DNA of 64,000 nucleotides from Neglectibacter timonensis (GCF_900048895.1 NZ_LT160640.1:868001-932000); one strand, 5' to 3'. Counted from the first letter of the stretch, positions 45,516-54,959 are shown. Notes: a model not told the origin generated them from the sequence alone. Program-made: numbers and translations.

Positions 45516-46802
45516 TCAGACCATCTCAAGCGCCTGGGAGAGATCCTCCAGCAAATCCTCAATGTGTTCCGTACCGATGGAAAGGCGGACTGTGTTCCCA
45601 CGGATACCTGAATTCAAAAGTTCCTCTTCCGTCATCTGTCCATGTGTGGTGGAAGCCGGATGAATGACCAGGGATTTCACATCCGCAACATTGGCCAGAA
45701 GGGAGAAAATTTGAAGTCCGTCGATAAACCTTTTGGCAGCCTCCGCCCCGCCTTTGATCTCTACGGTAAAAATGGAAGCGCCGCCTCTTGGAAAATATCT
45801 GCGGTAAAGCTCGTAGCCGGGATTGCTTTCCAGGGAAGGGTGGTTCACCCGCTCTACTTTGGGATGACTGTTCAGATAATTCACGACCCGCAGAGCATTT
45901 TCCACATGTCGTTCTACCCGAAGGGAAAGGGTTTCCAAGCCCTGAAGAAACAGAAAAGCATGGAAGGGCGACAGTGCCGCGCCGGTATCCCGCAGCAAAA
46001 CCGCACGTAAATAGGCAGTAAATGCAGCGGAGCCGGCGGCCTCTTGAAAACTGATTCCGTGATAACTGGCGTTCGGTTCTGAGAGCTGAGGAAATTTTCC
46101 AGAGCTGCTCCAATCAAAACGCCCGGATTCCACCACCACGCCGCCCATAGCCGTACCGTGCCCGCCTATAAACTTGGTGGCGGAGTGTACCACCAAATCT
46201 GCCCCGTATTCGATAGGACGCAGCAAATAGGGCGTTGCAAAGGTGCTGTCCACTACCAGAGGAATCCCATGGGCATGGGCGATTTCGGATATTTTTTCCA
46301 GATCGATCAGGTTTGCATTGGGATTGCCGATGCTTTCCACAAAAATCGCCTTTGTATTCGATTGCACCGCTTGTTCAAACCCAGTTTCCTTCGCTGGATC
46401 CACAAAGCTCACCGAGATTCCCCGGTCCGGCAGGGTATGGGTAAAATAGTTGAAGGTTCCTCCGTAAAGAGTAGAAGCGGCCACAATATGATCTCCGGCC
46501 TTGGCCAGCGCCTCTATGGTATAGGCAATGGCAGCAGCGCCCGAGGCCACGGCCAGGGCGGCCGTACCGTTCTCCAGCGCTGCAATTCGTTTTTCGAACA
46601 CTTCCGTCGTGGGATTGGTCAGCCGGCCGTAAATATTTCCCGCATCCGTAAGCCCGAACCGTGCCGCCGCATGGGCGCAGTTTTCGAACACAAAGGATGT
46701 ACTGGCATAGATGGGAACCGCTCTGGCCCCGGTTGCGGGATCTGGCAGCTCCTGCCCCGCGTGGAGCTGTAGCGTTTCAAAATGAAGCGATCTATCTGAC
46801 AT
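45516..46802 (-). CDS. metY: O-acetylhomoserine aminocarboxypropyltransferase/sulfhydrylase
   Basis: 428 residues, the usual length of MetY rather than shorter MetB/MetC. PLP-dependent Cys/Met family: [59 protein letters not shown] and Schiff-base Lys in [13 protein letters not shown]. It makes homocysteine from O-acetylhomoserine and sulfide. AAAGGA lies upstream of the ATG. A 63-bp repeat array and a consensus promoter precede it; no S-box or T-box pattern was recognised in the leader. Confidence 0.93.
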   Translation of the reverse strand: MSDRSLHFETLQLHAGQELPDPATGARAVPIYASTSFVFENCAHAAARFGLTDAGNIYGRLTNPTTEVFEKRIAALENGTAALAVASGAAAIAYTIEALAKAGDHIVAASTLYGGTFNYFTHTLPDRGISVSFVDPAKETGFEQAVQSNTKAIFVESIGNPNANLIDLEKISEIAHAHGIPLVVDSTFATPYLLRPIEYGADLVVHSATKFIGGHGTAMGGVVVESGRFDWSSSGKFPQLSEPNASYHGISFQEAAGSAAFTAYLRAVLLRDTGAALSPFHAFLFLQGLETLSLRVERHVENALRVVNYLNSHPKVERVNHPSLESNPGYELYRRYFPRGGASIFTVEIKGGAEAAKRFIDGLQIFSLLANVADVKSLVIHPASTTHGQMTEEELLNSGIRGNTVRLSIGTEHIEDLLEDLSQALEMV

Positions 46803-46898
46803 TTCTATTTCATCCTTTCTGTACTGACGGAGAACCGTCTGTTTAGCCTATGTTTTCTGCATCCGTTCTAAAGGCATGCAGGTGCTCTTTCAATTCCA

Positions 46899-47301
46899 GC
46901 AATTTCCAGAAGACCTTCGGATTCCATTCTACTGTCCCAGTCTCCGCGATGAAATTGCGCAGCAATTTCCAGAAGACTTTCGGACCCCATTCTCCTATCC
47001 CAGTCTCCGCGATGAAATTGCGCAGCAATTTCCAGAAGACTTTCGGACCCCATTCCCCTATCCCTGCCTCCGCGATGAAATTGCGCAGCAATTTCCAGAA
47101 GACTTTCGGACCCCATTCTCCTATCCCAGTCTCCGCGATGAAATTGCGCAGCAATTTCCAGAAGACTTTCGGACCCCATTCTCCTATCCCTGCCTCCGCG
47201 ATGAAATTGCGCAGCAATTTCCAGAAGACTTTCGGACCCCATTCCCCTATCCCTGCCTCCGCGATGAAATTGCGCAGCAATTTCCAGAAGACTTTCGGAC
47301 C
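46899..47301. repeat. 63-bp minisatellite, six full units and a partial seventh
   Basis: Unit starts are at 46899, 46962, 47025, 47088, 47151, 47214 and 47277 (partial). Unit 1 is the most diverged; the rest differ at a few positions. Each unit junction contains an inverted pair GAAATTGC...GCAATTTC around three bases. The unit is a multiple of three, so several reading frames stay open on both strands. The outer end forms a 14-bp palindrome with the bases just beyond the array (47286-47316). Confidence 0.95.
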
Positions 47302-47369
47302 CCGAAAGTCTTCTGCATTCGTCCATTCCGAAAATTACGACGCAGCATCAATTGGAACAATCCCTTCAT
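47247..47369 (-). CDS. Possible 40-residue peptide running into the minisatellite
   Basis: ATG at 47369 with GGAGG six bases upstream and a consensus promoter 45 bases further back. Reads MKGLFQLMLRRNFRNGRMQK, then 20 more residues inside the repeat, and stops. Basic and Arg-rich. It may be a leader peptide. A different frame of the repeat (stop at 46843) ends with a plausible tail LLELKEHLHAFRTDAENIG, so the coding frame, if any, is uncertain. Confidence 0.3.
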   Translation of the reverse strand: MKGLFQLMLRRNFRNGRMQKTFGVRKSSGNCCAISSRRQG

Positions 47370-47413
47370 CAGCTGCCTCCTTTAATTTTAAGTTTTCCTA
47401 TGGGATTAGTATG

Positions 47414-47442
47414 ATTATAGGCAGTCTCTTTCCTTTTGTCAA
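47414..47442 (-). promoter_or_regulatory. Perfect consensus SigA promoter facing the repeat and metY
   Basis: Minus strand TTGACA (47442-47437), 17-base spacer, TATAAT (47419-47414). Transcription would cross the minisatellite and reach metY about 600 bases downstream. Confidence 0.85.
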
Positions 47443-47724
47443 GTTTTCTTTCCGTATTGACTTCTTCTAAGATTTTGTCATTTAAAAAGCCGGCATACGG
47501 AACCGCCTATTTTACAGGCATTCCCGCCCTGCGCCAAAACCAGCCGTAAGACGGAAACCATCCATAGCCGGAGGTATAAAACGTAAGTACGTCGTCCCTT
47601 TTTGAATCCAGCAGCAAAAAGAAGCTTCCGCTGATTGCTTGCCGCAGAAAAGCCCGAAACAACAGGATACCAGCCTCGTAAGTTGCGCCGCCATCTCCCC
47701 GAGCGGCCCTCTTTCACCGCTTCT
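47443..47724. other. Gap without a recognised gene
   Basis: 282 bases between the metY leader promoter and the oxidoreductase terminator. A 60-codon minus-strand frame at 47512-47694 has only a badly spaced GGGGAG. No conserved motif was seen. Confidence 0.4.
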
Positions 47725-47772
47725 TCTAAAAAAAGAAGTAGGAAGCGGTTACATGCCGCTTCCTACTTCTTT
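47725..47772 (-). terminator. Terminator of the 2-oxoacid oxidoreductase operon
   Basis: 17-bp stem (47772-47756 with 47748-47732) and T7 on the minus strand, directly after the gamma subunit stop. Confidence 0.93.
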
Positions 47773-47783
47773 CAATTGCCGGA

Positions 47784-48334
47784 TTACTGTTCTGCGCCCA
47801 GCTTTACAGCCTTGCGGTTGAACTCCAGCATATCGGCCTTGCGGGCCGGAATGCACTTTTGAATCGCCTTGTCCAGAGTCTCTTCCTTGCAGAAGCCGTA
47901 GTCTCCTTCCGCCATGCAGACCTCATGGAACAGCTTTCCGATCAAAATCATATTGGCGAGGCCGCTTACGCCGTTTTCTTCGGCCAAGGTGGAGGACGGC
48001 ACATAGTACACGTTTATATCTGTACGCTCCACTTTTTTATCAATCAGGCTGCTGTCCAAAATGACCGTGCCGCCCGGCTCCACCGCATTGATAAATTTAT
48101 CCAGAGAGGGCAGGTTCATAGCCACCAGCACATTGGGCGCCGTGACCAGAGGGGAACCGATGGGTTCGTCAGAGATGCACACGCTGCAGTTGGCCGTGCC
48201 GCCGCGCATTTCAGGCCCATAGGAGGGCAGCCAGGAAATTTCCTTGTTTTCAAGCAAGCCGGCATAAGCGGCCACCTTACCTGCAAACAGCACGCCCTGC
48301 CCGCCGAATCCGGCAAAGACCATATTCAGATCTT

Positions 48335-48338
<4 letters not shown>
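47784..48338 (-). CDS. 2-oxoacid:ferredoxin oxidoreductase, gamma subunit
   Basis: 184 residues. Opens with MVFAGFGGQGVLFAGKVAAY, the CoA-domain/gamma-subunit signature, with GPEMRGGTANCSVCISD next. Supplies the catalytic gamma domain of the complex that oxidatively decarboxylates a 2-oxoacid to acyl-CoA and reduces ferredoxin. ATG overlaps the beta stop by four bases (ATGA). Last gene of the operon. Confidence 0.93.
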
Positions 48339-49090
<752 letters not shown>

Positions 49091-49205
49091 AAGGTAGATC
49101 CTTCCTTTCTTACACTGTGCTGCAGCCAGATTGCGCAGCCAAAATCCGGGATATCTTGAACCCGAAGCGTAAAAACACGTTTGCTTTGATATGTTCGCTT
49201 CTTCT

Positions 49206-50261
49206 TTATTTGAGAAGCTTTTCTACCTCGCCCAGAATTTCTGCGGGAGCCGGAATCATACCGCCGGTACGGCCGTAAAAATGAACCGGTACCCTGCAGT
49301 CAATCGACAGCTTCACATCGTCTACCATCTGGCCCATGCTCATCTCTACAACGAGCATCTGTTTTACGTGGCCGGCAGCCTTGCGCAGAGCGTCCACAGG
49401 GAAGGGCCACAAGCTGATGGGACGGATCAGCCCCACCTTCAGGCCCTTTTCCCGCGCCTTGTTCACCGCGCCGCGGGAAACACGGGAAGAGGCGCCGTAA
49501 GCCACGATCACCAGTTCAGCGTCGTCCACCAAATACTCTTCCACACGCTGCTCATTCTTTTTCACAGTTTCGTAGCGCTCAAAACGCTCCTTCACCAGCT
49601 CTTCCAGCTTATCCGGCGTCAAATACAGGGAATTGATGATGTTATGCGTACGCTTTCCGTCGTGGCCGCTTGCCGCCCAGGGCTTCTCAACAGGCTTCTT
49701 GGCCCCTTCTTCCGGAAGAACCACAGGCTCCATCATCTGGCCCAGCATGCCGTCCGCCAAAATCATGGCGGGCATACGATACTTGTCTGCCGTATCAAAG
49801 GCATCCGAGACCAGGTCTACCATCTCCTGTACTGTGGAAGGGGCGTAGACCAGCAGCTGAAAGTCACCGTGGCCGGTGGCCTTGGTGGCCTGCCAATAAT
49901 CCGCCTGAGAGGGTTGGATACCGCCCAGACCAGGGCCGCCGCGCTGCACGTTGATGATAAGCGCCGGCAGGTCGGAGCCTGCCATATAGGAAATGCCCTC
50001 GCCCTTCAGGCTAATTCCGGGAGAGGAGGAGGAGGTCATGGCGCGGATGCCTGCCGCCGAGGCGCCCAGCACCATGTTGATGGCTGCGATTTCAGATTCC
50101 GCCTGCAGATATGTACCGCCAATTTTGGGCATCCGCTTGGACATATGTGCAGCCAGCTCCGTCTGAGGAGTGATAGGATAGCCGAAGAAGTGATGGCAGC
50201 CAGCCCGGATAGCGGCTTCAGCCAACGCCTCGTTGCCCTTCATCAATACTTTTTCCGACAT
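49206..50261 (-). CDS. 2-oxoacid:ferredoxin oxidoreductase, alpha subunit (VorB-like)
   Basis: 351 residues. KVLMKGNEALAEAAIRAGCH followed by FGYPITPQTELAAHM, MTSSSSPGISLKGEGISYM and GGPGLGGIQPSQADY are those of VorB/KorA proteins. It binds the 2-oxoacid with the beta subunit. The ATG of MSEKVLM follows AAAGGAAG. The best match by feel is the 3-methyl-2-oxobutanoate (branched-chain) type, but the substrate cannot be fixed from sequence. Confidence 0.93.
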   Translation of the reverse strand: MSEKVLMKGNEALAEAAIRAGCHHFFGYPITPQTELAAHMSKRMPKIGGTYLQAESEIAAINMVLGASAAGIRAMTSSSSPGISLKGEGISYMAGSDLPALIINVQRGGPGLGGIQPSQADYWQATKATGHGDFQLLVYAPSTVQEMVDLVSDAFDTADKYRMPAMILADGMLGQMMEPVVLPEEGAKKPVEKPWAASGHDGKRTHNIINSLYLTPDKLEELVKERFERYETVKKNEQRVEEYLVDDAELVIVAYGASSRVSRGAVNKAREKGLKVGLIRPISLWPFPVDALRKAAGHVKQMLVVEMSMGQMVDDVKLSIDCRVPVHFYGRTGGMIPAPAEILGEVEKLLK

Positions 50262-50363
50262 AATGAGTTCTTCCTTTCTTGCGCGTATCGCGCAGGCGCT
50301 GTACTTGAGGAACCGGAACTCTCTCCGTACCCGCCAGGACCGCGCAGCCAAATTTTACCGCAA

Positions 50364-50570
50364 TTATTTCTCTACCGTGATGGCTGTATCAGGACACATG
50401 GTGGCGCATGCAGCGCAGCCGACGCACTTATCGGGGTCGATAAGCTTTGCCGGATGATAGCCCTTGCTGTTGAGCTTATCCTTTGCCAGAGCGATAATTT
50501 TCAGCGGGCACGCGTTTACACACATGGAGCAGCCCTTACAGACTTTCTCGTCCACAATGATTCTTGCCAT
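50364..50570 (-). CDS. Ferredoxin, 2[4Fe-4S] (delta subunit of the oxidoreductase)
   Basis: 68 residues with two CxxCxxCxxxCP cluster motifs: CKGCSMCVNACP and CVGCAACATMCP. Carries electrons out of the thiamine-dependent complex. GGAGGGAAATAAA precedes the ATG. First of the four oxidoreductase genes; about 70 bases after the P-loop ATPase gene. Confidence 0.95.
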   Translation of the reverse strand: MARIIVDEKVCKGCSMCVNACPLKIIALAKDKLNSKGYHPAKLIDPDKCVGCAACATMCPDTAITVEK

Positions 50571-50638
50571 TTTATTTCCCTCCTTGGCTAAATCTACCTT
50601 CTATAATAAACTTTATGGAAAACATAATGAATCTGCCT

Positions 50639-51304
50639 TTATTCCCAGAGAAAGCGCACAAGCCGGCTGATCTTTCTGCAGCCCGCCGGCAGCTGCGCCT
50701 CCTTCTCCAACGCAAAATCGGGAACTGTGGAATAAAGCAGCGGCAGCCCGGTCAGACGATGCGTCTCTTCCGCATAGGGCATGGAATCCAGCACGGTGGA
50801 AAGCTTCGTCTCCACGCCCAGATGGGAATTGTTCACAAGGCCCGTAGCCTTTAGACGCGAGGCCGACTCAATTTCCCGCAGCAAAGCCGCGGCTTCTTCC
50901 GGCTTCTGAGAAAGCACCCGGTAACGGTTGATCACATAGAGCATTTCATAGCCGGCCGCCTCCATCTGTTCATGCAGGCCTCCCAACGCAGTGATGCCGG
51001 CATCATCTCCGCCCACATCAAGGAACACCTGTCCCCCGCCCTCAAAGATGGAATAGATCTCCGGCGGCAGAGTCGGCGTATCCAGCGTGGTGCCCGCAAA
51101 CACCGGGGCTATCAGCCGGATTCCCCTGCTTTCCAGCAGCTCTCCATATTCGGAGGAGCGGAAATAAGGGTTTACAATATCCATATCCACCACAGTGACC
51201 TGCCCGCCTTCCTGTGCGGCCTCCAGCGCCAGATTCAGCGCCAGATTAGTCTTGCCGCAGCCGTAATGCCCGCAGACCACTGTGAGTTGCAGTTTCTTTT
51301 GCAT
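50639..51304 (-). CDS. ParA/MinD-like P-loop ATPase of the oxidoreductase operon
   Basis: 221 residues. Walker A CGHYGCGKTNLALNLA (about 11-26), then VTVVDMDIVNPYFRSSEYG, the switch I Asp and Walker B-like QVFLDVGGDDAGI. These mark the SIMIBI class; the second Lys of the deviant Walker A is absent, but GCGKTN keeps the P-loop. Relatives are found next to 2-oxoacid:ferredoxin oxidoreductases. Possible roles are cluster loading or assembly, both inference. AAAAAAGGAAA precedes the ATG. First gene of the operon. Confidence 0.85.
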   Translation of the reverse strand: MQKKLQLTVVCGHYGCGKTNLALNLALEAAQEGGQVTVVDMDIVNPYFRSSEYGELLESRGIRLIAPVFAGTTLDTPTLPPEIYSIFEGGGQVFLDVGGDDAGITALGGLHEQMEAAGYEMLYVINRYRVLSQKPEEAAALLREIESASRLKATGLVNNSHLGVETKLSTVLDSMPYAEETHRLTGLPLLYSTVPDFALEKEAQLPAGCRKISRLVRFLWE

Positions 51305-51373
51305 ACTCGGTTTCCTTTTTTATCTCTCACTTTTCGGCCTGTTGGCCTATTGTTGCTTTTGGAATTACAATAT

Positions 51374-51402
51374 ATAGTACCACAAACACATCCTGAGTTC
51401 AA
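51374..51402 (-). promoter_or_regulatory. SigA promoter of the oxidoreductase operon
   Basis: Minus strand TTGAAC (51402-51397), 17-base spacer, TACTAT (51379-51374), about 70 bases upstream of the ATPase gene start. Confidence 0.65.
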
Positions 51403-51557
51403 CAAAAAATGCTACTTTAAAGTGGTAAAATATTGGAACAAATACGATTTTCGTCACTTTTCATAGTTTCATTTAAAAACAGTTCACAATTGACTTACAG
51501 AAAGTTTAAATTCTCCTGATACTCCCTTCATATTTATCCGGTAGACTAATGTCATCG

Positions 51558-51735
51558 AAAGAAAGGGAGGCGATATTACCGGAATTGGAAAGCCAGTCCA
51601 TACTTCGTTAACTTACTTTCTTTAATCATACTGTCCTTCTATCGGGCAAGAACGGCAGCCGTCGTTCCGCCCAGCGTCCGATAGATGCGGCAGACCAAAA
51701 ATTCCACCCCTGTGAAATTCACAGGGGTGTTTCTG
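51558..51735 (+). ncRNA. Candidate structured leader RNA upstream of spoIVB
   Basis: No normal open frame. Stems in order: 51558-51565 with 51616-51623, enclosing a hairpin around 51581-51600; 51638-51645 with 51678-51685, with an inner GC-rich helix; and a terminator-like hairpin (51705-51729) followed by T-rich bases. A ribosome-binding-site-like AAGGGAGG at 51563-51570 precedes only a 16-codon frame that would need an ATT start. Confidence 0.4.
51705..51735 (+). terminator. Terminator upstream of spoIVB
   Basis: Perfect 12-base inverted arms (51705-51716 with 51718-51729) followed by TTTCTGATTTTATTTT. Confidence 0.7.
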
Positions 51736-51953
51736 ATTTTATTTTAAAATTAGCCTGTACTTTCCTTCTTCGCGCCACGGAATTCCCGTTCCAAAAAAAG
51801 GCTTCCCGCTGAAACTGCGGCTTCGTGCCAATTCGCTGGATACTGTAACTGAATGTGGGCCGAATTGTTAAAATAAAATTCAGACCTGGTGGAACAGTAA
51901 AATTGGGCGGAAAAGAAACCGTTTCTTTCTTTTCAATCCTGGCCCCGAAGGGA

Positions 51954-53108
51954 GTGAAAAATATCAAACGATTTAAATTCAATCAAAAATCAATTGCAAA
52001 AGCCATTCGGACGTTTTCCCTTTCGGTAGGAGCAACAGCAATCTGTATGCTGACTGCATCCGGTTTCCTTGGTCCGGGACTTCCTGCACAGGGCAATGTG
52101 CTGGAGGCCTCCGCTTTTAACAGCAGCGGAACTTTAAAGGACAGCGGCGTCATAGCAGCTTCCTCTCATGAGGAAACCCGCTATGTGATTCCTCTGGGCA
52201 CCACCTTTGGAATCAAGCTGTTTACCGACGGTGTTATTGTTGCCTCTCTTTCTGACATTTATACGGAAACCGGCCTTTGCTGTCCTGCCGCCGAAGCTGG
52301 GCTGCGTCCGGGAGATTACCTTCTGGAGGCCGATTCCAAGCTGTTGGAGAGCAACACAGATCTCGCAAGGATCATCGGAGCCAGCGAAGGCCGTGAGCTG
52401 CGTCTCAAGGTGCGCCGTGAAGACGAGGTATTTGAGACCTCGGTGACGCCTGTTTATGGAGACGGATCATTTAAAACCGGCATGTGGGTGCGCGACAGCG
52501 CCGCAGGCATCGGAACCCTCACCTTCTACGACCCTAAAACCGGCATTTTTGCAGGTCTGGGCCACGGCATCTGCGACATGGACACCAGCGGCATCATGGC
52601 CCTGAAAAGCGGCGAGCCCGCAGAAATTACGCTTTGCGGAATCACCAAGGGCGAGGTCAACAACCCAGGTCAGCTCAAAGGTTACTTCTCTTCAGAGGAA
52701 GCGCTGGGAACCCTCCTTGCCAACAATGACGCCGGAGTTTACGGCACGTTAAGCACCGTGCCCGCAGGCGCGCCGATTGAAGTACTCTCCCGGAAAGACG
52801 TAAAAAAGGGAGCTGTACAGCTTCTCTGCAGTCTGGATCAAAACGGTCCTCAGCTCTATGACGCTCAAATTGAGAAGACCGGTCCTGCAGATCAGAAGAC
52901 AAAAAACCTCGTAATCAAGGTTACTGATCCGAGGCTTCTCTCTCTAACCGGAGGAATCGTACAAGGCATGAGCGGCTGTCCTATTCTGCAGGATGGCAAG
53001 CTTGCCGGAGCAGTGACTCACGTGTTCACGGAAGACCCAACCACAGGATATGGTATATTCGCAGAGACCATGTGTGAATATGCTGTTGGATTTGGTTTGT
53101 CGAAGTAA
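51954..53108 (+). CDS. spoIVB: SpoIVB peptidase (S55 family)
   Basis: Sporulation signalling protease acting in the space between forespore and mother-cell membranes to trigger SigK processing. About 384 residues: membrane anchor, PDZ-type domain (around 115-165; AEAGLRPGDYLLEAD), then the S55 domain with RDSAAGIGTLTFYDP, catalytic His in GLGHGICDMD (about 204) and Ser in GIVQGMSGCPI (about 340). The GTG at 51954 is the nearest standard start, but it abuts the GGGAG site; the ATC at 51963, 8 bases after GGGAG, would give the more usual KRFKF start. The gene is followed by spo0A, the standard pairing. Confidence 0.92.
   Translation: MKNIKRFKFNQKSIAKAIRTFSLSVGATAICMLTASGFLGPGLPAQGNVLEASAFNSSGTLKDSGVIAASSHEETRYVIPLGTTFGIKLFTDGVIVASLSDIYTETGLCCPAAEAGLRPGDYLLEADSKLLESNTDLARIIGASEGRELRLKVRREDEVFETSVTPVYGDGSFKTGMWVRDSAAGIGTLTFYDPKTGIFAGLGHGICDMDTSGIMALKSGEPAEITLCGITKGEVNNPGQLKGYFSSEEALGTLLANNDAGVYGTLSTVPAGAPIEVLSRKDVKKGAVQLLCSLDQNGPQLYDAQIEKTGPADQKTKNLVIKVTDPRLLSLTGGIVQGMSGCPILQDGKLAGAVTHVFTEDPTTGYGIFAETMCEYAVGFGLSK
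53097..53104. promoter_or_regulatory. Spo0A box (TTGTCGAA) at the end of spoIVB
   Basis: A perfect 0A box 152 bases ahead of the spo0A start codon, overlapping the last codons of spoIVB. Spo0A autoregulates from the same interval in Bacillus. Confidence 0.45.
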
Positions 53109-53192
53109 ATCGAAGTCTTAGAATCTCCGATTTTCGGCGGCCCTTCGCTGTTTTTCGTCAAGTTATTTTTCCTGATTTTTCCCGTAAACCTC

Positions 53193-53221
53193 TTGCCATG
53201 CCCGCAAGCATATGGTAAAAT
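53193..53221 (+). promoter_or_regulatory. SigA-type promoter of spo0A
   Basis: TTGCCA (53193-53198), 17-base spacer, TAAAAT (53216-53221), 34 bases upstream of the ATG. Confidence 0.6.
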
Positions 53222-53255
53222 CGTATCACTTCAAAAAAATACCAGGAGGTTCGTC

Positions 53256-54020
53256 ATGGAAAAACAGCTAAAATTACTGATTAGTACGGAAGACGGCGAA
53301 TGGGGCCGTGAACCGATGCAGAGATTGGCGGAAAAAGGAGGAGTAGCCGTCTTCGTCAAGCGGGACGGAACAGAGCTGATACGACGGATCAAAGACGAAA
53401 AGCCACAGGTCGTCCTTATGGATATGTTTATGCCCGGTTATGACGCAATGGGTGTGATGCACGCCATTTCAGAAGACACCGCCACAGAAAAACCCATGTA
53501 CATAGTCGCCGCTTCCTGCCCAATGCCCAGCCTTGAACGGGAACTGATCAATCAGGGAGCCACCTATTTTGCAATTTCCCCGTTCAACAAAACTGAGATG
53601 ATCGAACGCATCTACTCCCTCTATTCCATGAAGGGCAAACATTTTGAAAGCGAACCCTCCAATCCTTCTCTCCGGGTCCAAGTCACGGAAATCCTTCACC
53701 AGATCGGCGTTCCTGCTCATATAAAAGGTTACCATTATCTGAGAGATTCTATCATGATGGCCATAGAGGATCCTGAAATCATCAATGCAGTGACAAAGCA
53801 ATTGTATCCCAGTGTGGCCAAGCAATATAATACCACCAGTTCCAGAGTAGAGCGCGCCATTCGCCATGCCATAGAGGTGGCTTGGGACCGCGGAAACGTA
53901 GATGTTCTGAACTCCTATTTCGGATACACCATTCACAGCTCCCGCGGCAAGCCTACCAACAGTGAGTTTATCGCCATGATTTCCGACAAACTTTGCCTTG
54001 AGATGGCCAGTGCTTCCTGA
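53256..54020 (+). CDS. spo0A: Sporulation response regulator Spo0A with a degenerate receiver
   Basis: 254 residues. C-terminal DNA-binding domain is fully conserved: [27 protein letters not shown] and [13 protein letters not shown]. The receiver keeps the phosphorylatable Asp56 in [11 protein letters not shown], but the acidic pair that binds Mg is replaced (Thr11-Glu12), the switch Thr is Ala85 and the invariant Lys before Pro-Phe is Ser108. AGGAGG is seven bases ahead of the ATG. The SigA-type promoter and flanking 0A boxes suggest normal autoregulation. Ended by a strong terminator. Confidence 0.95.
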   Translation: MEKQLKLLISTEDGEWGREPMQRLAEKGGVAVFVKRDGTELIRRIKDEKPQVVLMDMFMPGYDAMGVMHAISEDTATEKPMYIVAASCPMPSLERELINQGATYFAISPFNKTEMIERIYSLYSMKGKHFESEPSNPSLRVQVTEILHQIGVPAHIKGYHYLRDSIMMAIEDPEIINAVTKQLYPSVAKQYNTTSSRVERAIRHAIEVAWDRGNVDVLNSYFGYTIHSSRGKPTNSEFIAMISDKLCLEMASAS

Positions 54021-54052
54021 CATTCATAGCATACTTGATTACGACAAATTTT

Positions 54053-54060
54053 TTGTCGAA
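54053..54060. promoter_or_regulatory. Spo0A box downstream of spo0A
   Basis: TTGTCGAA forming half of a short palindrome (ACGACAAA ... TTTGTCG). Downstream position makes its role unclear; it may be chance. Confidence 0.3.
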
Positions 54061-54115
54061 ATTTGTGACCTAACATCACTTTATTGTAAACAAAATGTGA
54101 ACCGACACTAAATAT

Positions 54116-54155
54116 AGTACGGAATCCAAGTTGATATAAATTTGGATTCCGTACT
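54116..54155. terminator. Terminator of spo0A
   Basis: 14-bp stem (54116-54129 with 54142-54155) followed by T6. Confidence 0.88.
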
Positions 54156-54283
54156 TTTTTCGTTTTTTATACAATTTGTCTATTCCATTATTTGCTGTTA
54201 CTGCTATTTCATCAAGATATTCGGTTTCGTGCTTGGGTACCTTAAAAATCCGCCCATTGCAGAATACAACGGGTACTATCGTT

Positions 54284-54787
54284 TTATGGCAATTCTTTTT
54301 GCATTACTACTGCTGTATAAGTATCTTTCTTGCTCTCTATACCAATTTCAACAAATCCGTTCTTTTTCCAAAAAGCTTCACTTTGTCTGTTCCCCTTGGC
54401 AAAAGCCAAACGGACACAAGAATATCCCAGTGTTTCAATATAGGAAAAGCATTCGTTGATAATGGAGGTGCCCGTCCCTTTACCTTGATCGGATTTATCA
54501 AGCATAAATAAGCCAATAAAGGCTGTAGAGGAATTGGGGTAATCCAAAATCAAATCGAGAATGGCTACGAGTTTTGTATGGCGGAAAAACCCGATATAAT
54601 ATTTATCTTTATAGGTCTTGTTAGGCGGCAATGCTCTCATATCCTCAATAATACTCTCTTTCGTTACAAACGGTGGACAATATTGATAGTAGATAGAGTT
54701 GGTAATAGACAAGTCATAAATTGCATTTATATCTGTTTCTGTTAAAAAACGCACGACAAATTCACAAGACAGCTTGGTGATGTCCAA
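54284..54787 (-). CDS. GNAT family acetyltransferase, AT-rich
   Basis: 167 residues. GNAT motif A with LDKSDQGKGTGTSIINECF and the late FAKGNRQSEAFWKKNGFVE. Base composition is visibly lower in GC than its neighbours and its codons prefer A/T. TTG start with GGAGGG six bases upstream; an ATG 18 bases further up lacks a site. Single gene, probably acquired by transfer. Substrate unknown. Confidence 0.8.
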   Translation of the reverse strand: MDITKLSCEFVVRFLTETDINAIYDLSITNSIYYQYCPPFVTKESIIEDMRALPPNKTYKDKYYIGFFRHTKLVAILDLILDYPNSSTAFIGLFMLDKSDQGKGTGTSIINECFSYIETLGYSCVRLAFAKGNRQSEAFWKKNGFVEIGIESKKDTYTAVVMQKELP

Positions 54788-54929
54788 TTTATTCCCTCCA
54801 AACATTATTATACGTTATTATACATCAGGAATAGATCTACTCACAAGTCAGAAGTATTCAAAAGAAGGTGGGACGGTAAAGTCCTTTTTCAAAATTTCAT
54901 TCACTTTCTGCACGCTGGGAAACTTCCCA

Positions 54930-54959
54930 AAAAAGAAGCGGGACCCTCGCCGCTTCTTT
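54930..54959 (-). terminator. Terminator of the MFS-ROK unit
   Basis: 11-bp stem (54959-54949 with 54940-54930) with T-rich flank on the minus strand. Confidence 0.8.

Noticed and set aside
46899-47301. CRISPR array
   Set aside because: The 63-bp units are directly joined with no unique spacers and no cas genes are near; it is a minisatellite.
46803-47442. S-box or T-box riboswitch for metY
   Set aside because: No S-box core and no T-box specifier, AGGGUGGNACCGCG-like antiterminator or matching terminator pair was found; the leader is dominated by the minisatellite.
49191-50591. 466-codon plus-strand frame
   Set aside because: Antisense to the oxidoreductase alpha and ferredoxin genes, which have clear family motifs.
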